A stretch of DNA of 8,458 bases from an uncultured Chthoniobacterales bacterium (GTDB lineage: Bacteria; Verrucomicrobiota; Verrucomicrobiia; Chthoniobacterales; CAKUMP01). Shown here piece by piece: positions 6,089 to 8,458 of this stretch. Both the position numbers and the translations under genes were made by a program. The stretch spans positions 1 through 8,458 of the forward strand of contig CAKUMP010000090.1 of assembly GCA_934667795.1 (NCBI GenBank), written 5' to 3'. Each line of letters begins with the position of its first letter. The first letter of the stretch is position 1. Below the pieces are notes generated by a model. That model did not search any database and was not told where the DNA came from. It saw nothing but the letters and a program-made list of their open reading frames with translations.

Positions 6089-8208
6089 CCTTCGCCTCCT
6101 TTTTTATCGCGTCCTAACTGAACCATTAACCATTGTGCACTATTCAAGCGTTCAGGCTTTTTCTTTTCTTCAAAAATCTGATCCAGCCAATCGGTACACC
6201 CCTCCACTTCCTGTCGTGGGGCACGTCCAAACAACAGACATTCCATCGATTCCTCTAACTTTCTATGTCCATGTCCTGTCAGGTTTTCCCAGCTTTCTTC
6301 TTCCTCCTGTCTCCAGCACACCTCCATGCCTTCATTCAATGCCAGCCAGCGAAATTCCCGGCTTTTAAAATCGTAGAGGATTACGCCTTTAAAAAAGCTT
6401 TCCCCCATTTTCAGAACCCGCACCAGCAATTCTTCCTCCGTCACCTTGTTTTCTGCCAGCAATTTTCGTCCAAGTACCAAAAAATCAGCGCGTCGTTGCG
6501 CCATTACCAATCCATTTCCACGTGCTTCCGCCAGCCATATCAGGACACGGTCTCCCGCCACTGCATACCCACTGGCATCCACTCCACGCAAGCTGCTGCC
6601 GAAATATTTTGCTCGGAACATCGGCCCGATACTGACTTCCAGCATTTCAATACCACCCCCCAATGCTTTGCTTAATTCATTCCGCTTTCGCCGCAGTTCC
6701 AACTCTTTTCGGGCAACCACCATTTCTTCCAGCGATGATTTCAAGGTGGAAGAAATTTGATTAAATGTTTCGGACAGCGATTTTAATTCCCGCGGGCTTT
6801 CAATTTCCACCATTAAATGACTTACCCCCGCAGCAGCACGAAGGGCACCTTCCTTCAGCTTATTCAATGGGCGAACCAATCGATACCCTGTTAAAAAACT
6901 CACTCCCATTCCTGCTGCAATCACCACAAATGCAGCCACGACCAGTTGCAGCATCGCTCTGCGTTTATGTTGGGTAATGATGCTGATATTCACATCTGCC
7001 CCGGTCATCGCCACCACTTCTCCTTGCTTGTTTCGTATCGGTGCAAATGCGGTTTTCAACAGTCCCCAGTTTTCCCATTTTTGTATTCCGCTTAAATAAA
7101 CGGCACCTTCTGTCTGCACCCGGTGAATATCTTCCCGTCCATCCTCCGGCAATTGATCCTCCGCCCCCAGCGAAGAATGGTCTTCGCCTATTGTGCCATC
7201 CAACACATATTGTATGTCTAAATCATTTAATAACACCTGCGTATAAAGATACGTTAAGTCCAGGCGCTGCATAATGTTCTGCATCCGACGCACGGGGCGC
7301 GCATAACTCTCCTCCTCTTCGCTGCGAAACCCGAGCGCCATCCCCTCTGTCACAACCTCTCCCGTTTCCAGATTCACTGTTCCTAAGCCCACTTCCTGTA
7401 CGACCGCCAATACATTTTCTCCCCAGCCCAGAATAAGTCCTTTGATTAAATCGGCTGACTCTACCCCTTGAATGGTCTTTCGTCCGGTTTCATTTCCCTG
7501 AGTATCCCAAAACACCAATTCCTGCCCGCTTTCTCCATCCTCTTCTTCCTTCGTCTTTTCCAATATCCCCACATAGCCTGCACCCTCCGGCAAAGGAGTA
7601 AACGCACGCAGGTTCAGATTCTGCTTCCAACCCGGCACCACCTCGACCTTCCCTCCGCTTGCCTGATCCCATTGGTATTTATAAATCCCTTTCCCAAACA
7701 CCCACAATCCTCCTTCTTTTCGATAAAACATCCCTTTCATCCCCTCGCCCACCTCACCGATCACTTCCGTACGTCCATCCTCTCCAATTTTTAACAACGC
7801 TCCCGGTCCTTCTCCTCCCTTGAGCCCCACCCAGCCAAGTTCCGGGACAAATGTCACCGCCTGCAACTCCACTCCCCGCAGCGCGATCCAGGGCAAGCCT
7901 GCTCCCGTCTCTTCTTTTAAAAAAACAATCTGTTCTGTCCGCAGATCATATCCGGATAATTTCCCCGTCTCATCCGCTCTATTCAACCCCTCGAATCGAT
8001 AGGGCTCCAGTAATGCATTATGCGCTCCCCCATCCAAAAACGATGCCAGCACAGTTCCGGTAGCAAACAGTTTTCGATCAAACCCATTCAGAATCCGCTG
8101 GTTCAAGGAGTAATACAAAATTGCACCGGTTACCAACGTACAAATAATGACTGCTGCCACCATCAGAAAAGCAAGAAATTGATGCAGCCGCAAATAAAAT
8201 TTATGCAT
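6085..8208 (-). CDS. Large membrane sensor with inserted periplasmic domain and degenerate SpoIIE-like domain
   Basis: This 707-residue protein has a membrane segment at about 12-35, a large periplasmic region (36-415), a second membrane segment at about 417-439, HAMP (about 440-492, with RLVRPLNKLKEG), a coiled coil (490-515) and a SpoIIE-like domain (about 518-698). The periplasmic region splits in two: residues 40-66 and 303-415 resemble the Cache/PDC-like sensor of the 535-residue phosphatase (FDRKL...ASFLD, LDLTYLYTQVL), while 75-295 is an insert of beta-rich, Gly/Trp-containing segments suggestive of beta-propeller blades. The SpoIIE-like domain lacks the metal ligands: GGDLYD corresponds to DASGYA (544-549), GDVSGKG to AEARGNG (560-566), TDG to GRA (661-663) and the HDDVT pair to Asn689-Ser690. 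A catalytic phosphatase is unlikely; I infer a pseudophosphatase sensor. Start: GGGAGGT lies 5 nt upstream; the ATG overlaps the preceding gene by 8 nt and the TGA overlaps the next start. Confidence 0.78.
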   Translation of the reverse strand: MHKFYLRLHQFLAFLMVAAVIICTLVTGAILYYSLNQRILNGFDRKLFATGTVLASFLDGGAHNALLEPYRFEGLNRADETGKLSGYDLRTEQIVFLKEETGAGLPWIALRGVELQAVTFVPELGWVGLKGGEGPGALLKIGEDGRTEVIGEVGEGMKGMFYRKEGGLWVFGKGIYKYQWDQASGGKVEVVPGWKQNLNLRAFTPLPEGAGYVGILEKTKEEEDGESGQELVFWDTQGNETGRKTIQGVESADLIKGLILGWGENVLAVVQEVGLGTVNLETGEVVTEGMALGFRSEEEESYARPVRRMQNIMQRLDLTYLYTQVLLNDLDIQYVLDGTIGEDHSSLGAEDQLPEDGREDIHRVQTEGAVYLSGIQKWENWGLLKTAFAPIRNKQGEVVAMTGADVNISIITQHKRRAMLQLVVAAFVVIAAGMGVSFLTGYRLVRPLNKLKEGALRAAAGVSHLMVEIESPRELKSLSETFNQISSTLKSSLEEMVVARKELELRRKRNELSKALGGGIEMLEVSIGPMFRAKYFGSSLRGVDASGYAVAGDRVLIWLAEARGNGLVMAQRRADFLVLGRKLLAENKVTEEELLVRVLKMGESFFKGVILYDFKSREFRWLALNEGMEVCWRQEEEESWENLTGHGHRKLEESMECLLFGRAPRQEVEGCTDWLDQIFEEKKKPERLNSAQWLMVQLGRDKKGGEG
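6095..6101 (-). promoter_or_regulatory. Strong ribosome binding site of the CNB-like gene
   Basis: AAGGAGG on the minus strand, 6 nt upstream of the ATG at 6088, located within the last codons of the 707-residue sensor gene (Lys-Gly-Gly). It is the best Shine-Dalgarno match in the unit and suggests that the small CNB-like protein is made at a high level. Confidence 0.7.
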
Positions 8209-8458
8209 TTGCTACCTCCCGTCGTCCTGCCAGTAAAGCAATCAATGAGTCTGGTTCTGATCGCCCGGCAGCCATGACCACATCCCAGTCAAATAAAATC
8301 AATTCCACTTCCTGATCAGCCCCCTCACTGCCTTCGACGCCTCTTACCTTCACGCATTTTCTGCTTTTTTGTTCAAAAATTTCTTTCCCTATCACTTCTC
8401 CCGTTTGAATTCTGGTCCATTCATTTTTCAACAGCACTTCAGCGGTTCCGTGCCACAC
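8201..8458 (-). CDS. C-terminal part of a CNB-like protein (partial, tentative)
   Basis: The minus-strand frame is open from the right window edge to the TAA at 8201-8203, giving 85 visible residues. The first codon in view is GTG (Val) at the edge and is not necessarily a start. The visible part reads like the second half of a cyclic-nucleotide-binding beta-roll: GTAEVLLKNEWTRIQTGEVIGKEIF resembles G-x-V-x-V ... L-x-x-G-x-x-x-G-E, then RKCVKVRG resembles R-x-A-T-V-x-A. VELILFDWDVVMAA with a final helix SLIALLAG resembles the strand and hinge helices. The glutamate of GE is shifted (GKE), and an acidic loop (EGSEGADQE) interrupts the roll, so ligand binding is uncertain. It overlaps the next gene by 8 nt and would be an upstream member of the same transcription unit. 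The match is by eye only; an unrelated beta-rich domain remains possible. Confidence 0.5.
   Translation of the reverse strand: MWHGTAEVLLKNEWTRIQTGEVIGKEIFEQKSRKCVKVRGVEGSEGADQEVELILFDWDVVMAAGRSEPDSLIALLAGRREVANA
8214..8220 (-). promoter_or_regulatory. Ribosome binding site of the 707-residue sensor gene
   Basis: GGGAGGT on the minus strand, 5 nt upstream of the ATG at 8208 and inside the 3' end of the preceding gene. It supports that start. Confidence 0.65.

Noticed and set aside
1..8458. CRISPR arrays, tRNA or rRNA genes, insertion sequences, integrases, phage genes
   Set aside because: No repeat-spacer pattern, no tRNA-like cloverleaf, no transposase or integrase motifs, and no inverted-repeat ends were seen on either strand.

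Overview
The window comes from a bacterial chromosome that is almost fully coding. The only substantial non-coding stretch is the divergent intergenic region at 280-458. Base composition looks moderate, roughly half G+C by eye. The proteins (inner-membrane sensors with periplasmic domains, HAMP linkers, PP2C/SpoIIE outputs, a 4-helix-bundle chemoreceptor-type sensor and a Na/Pi cotransporter) suggest a Gram-negative or diderm bacterium. The lineage cannot be fixed from this sequence. Many SpoIIE-type sensors are common in the Planctomycetes-Verrucomicrobia-Lentisphaerae group, Leptospira and others, so that placement is only a guess.

Layout, left to right. (1) 1-279, minus strand: the N-terminal 93 codons of a Gfo/Idh/MocA-type NAD(P)-dependent oxidoreductase, cut by the window edge. 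(2) 280-458: a divergent intergenic region with a weak candidate promoter. (3) 459-2755, plus strand: a two-gene unit joined by an ATGA overlap. The first gene is a membrane sensor that keeps the periplasmic 4-helix-bundle input of a chemoreceptor but has no HAMP or signalling domain. The second is a Na/Pi-cotransporter-family protein with a C-terminal PhoU-like helical tail. (4) 2744-8458, minus strand: a tightly packed five-gene unit converging on the transporter gene and overlapping it by 12 bp.

The minus-strand unit is the most interesting part. In transcription order it encodes: the C-terminus of a protein that looks like a degenerate cyclic-nucleotide-binding (CNB) fold (partial); a 707-residue membrane sensor with a SpoIIE-like domain that has lost its metal-binding aspartates; a 120-residue stand-alone degenerate CNB-like protein; a 456-residue membrane sensor whose SpoIIE-like domain has also lost the catalytic aspartates; and a 535-residue membrane sensor with an intact SpoIIE/RsbU-type PP2C phosphatase. 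Junctions are an 8-nt overlap, a 4-nt overlap (ATGA), a 1-nt overlap (TAATG) and a 4-nt gap, so co-expression is very likely.

My inference is that this is a multi-input signalling complex in which two sensor pseudophosphatases and two CNB-like proteins accompany one active serine phosphatase. No anti-sigma kinase, STAS antagonist or sigma factor is present in the window, so the downstream target is unknown. The transporter pair and the oxidoreductase are probably separate transcription units.
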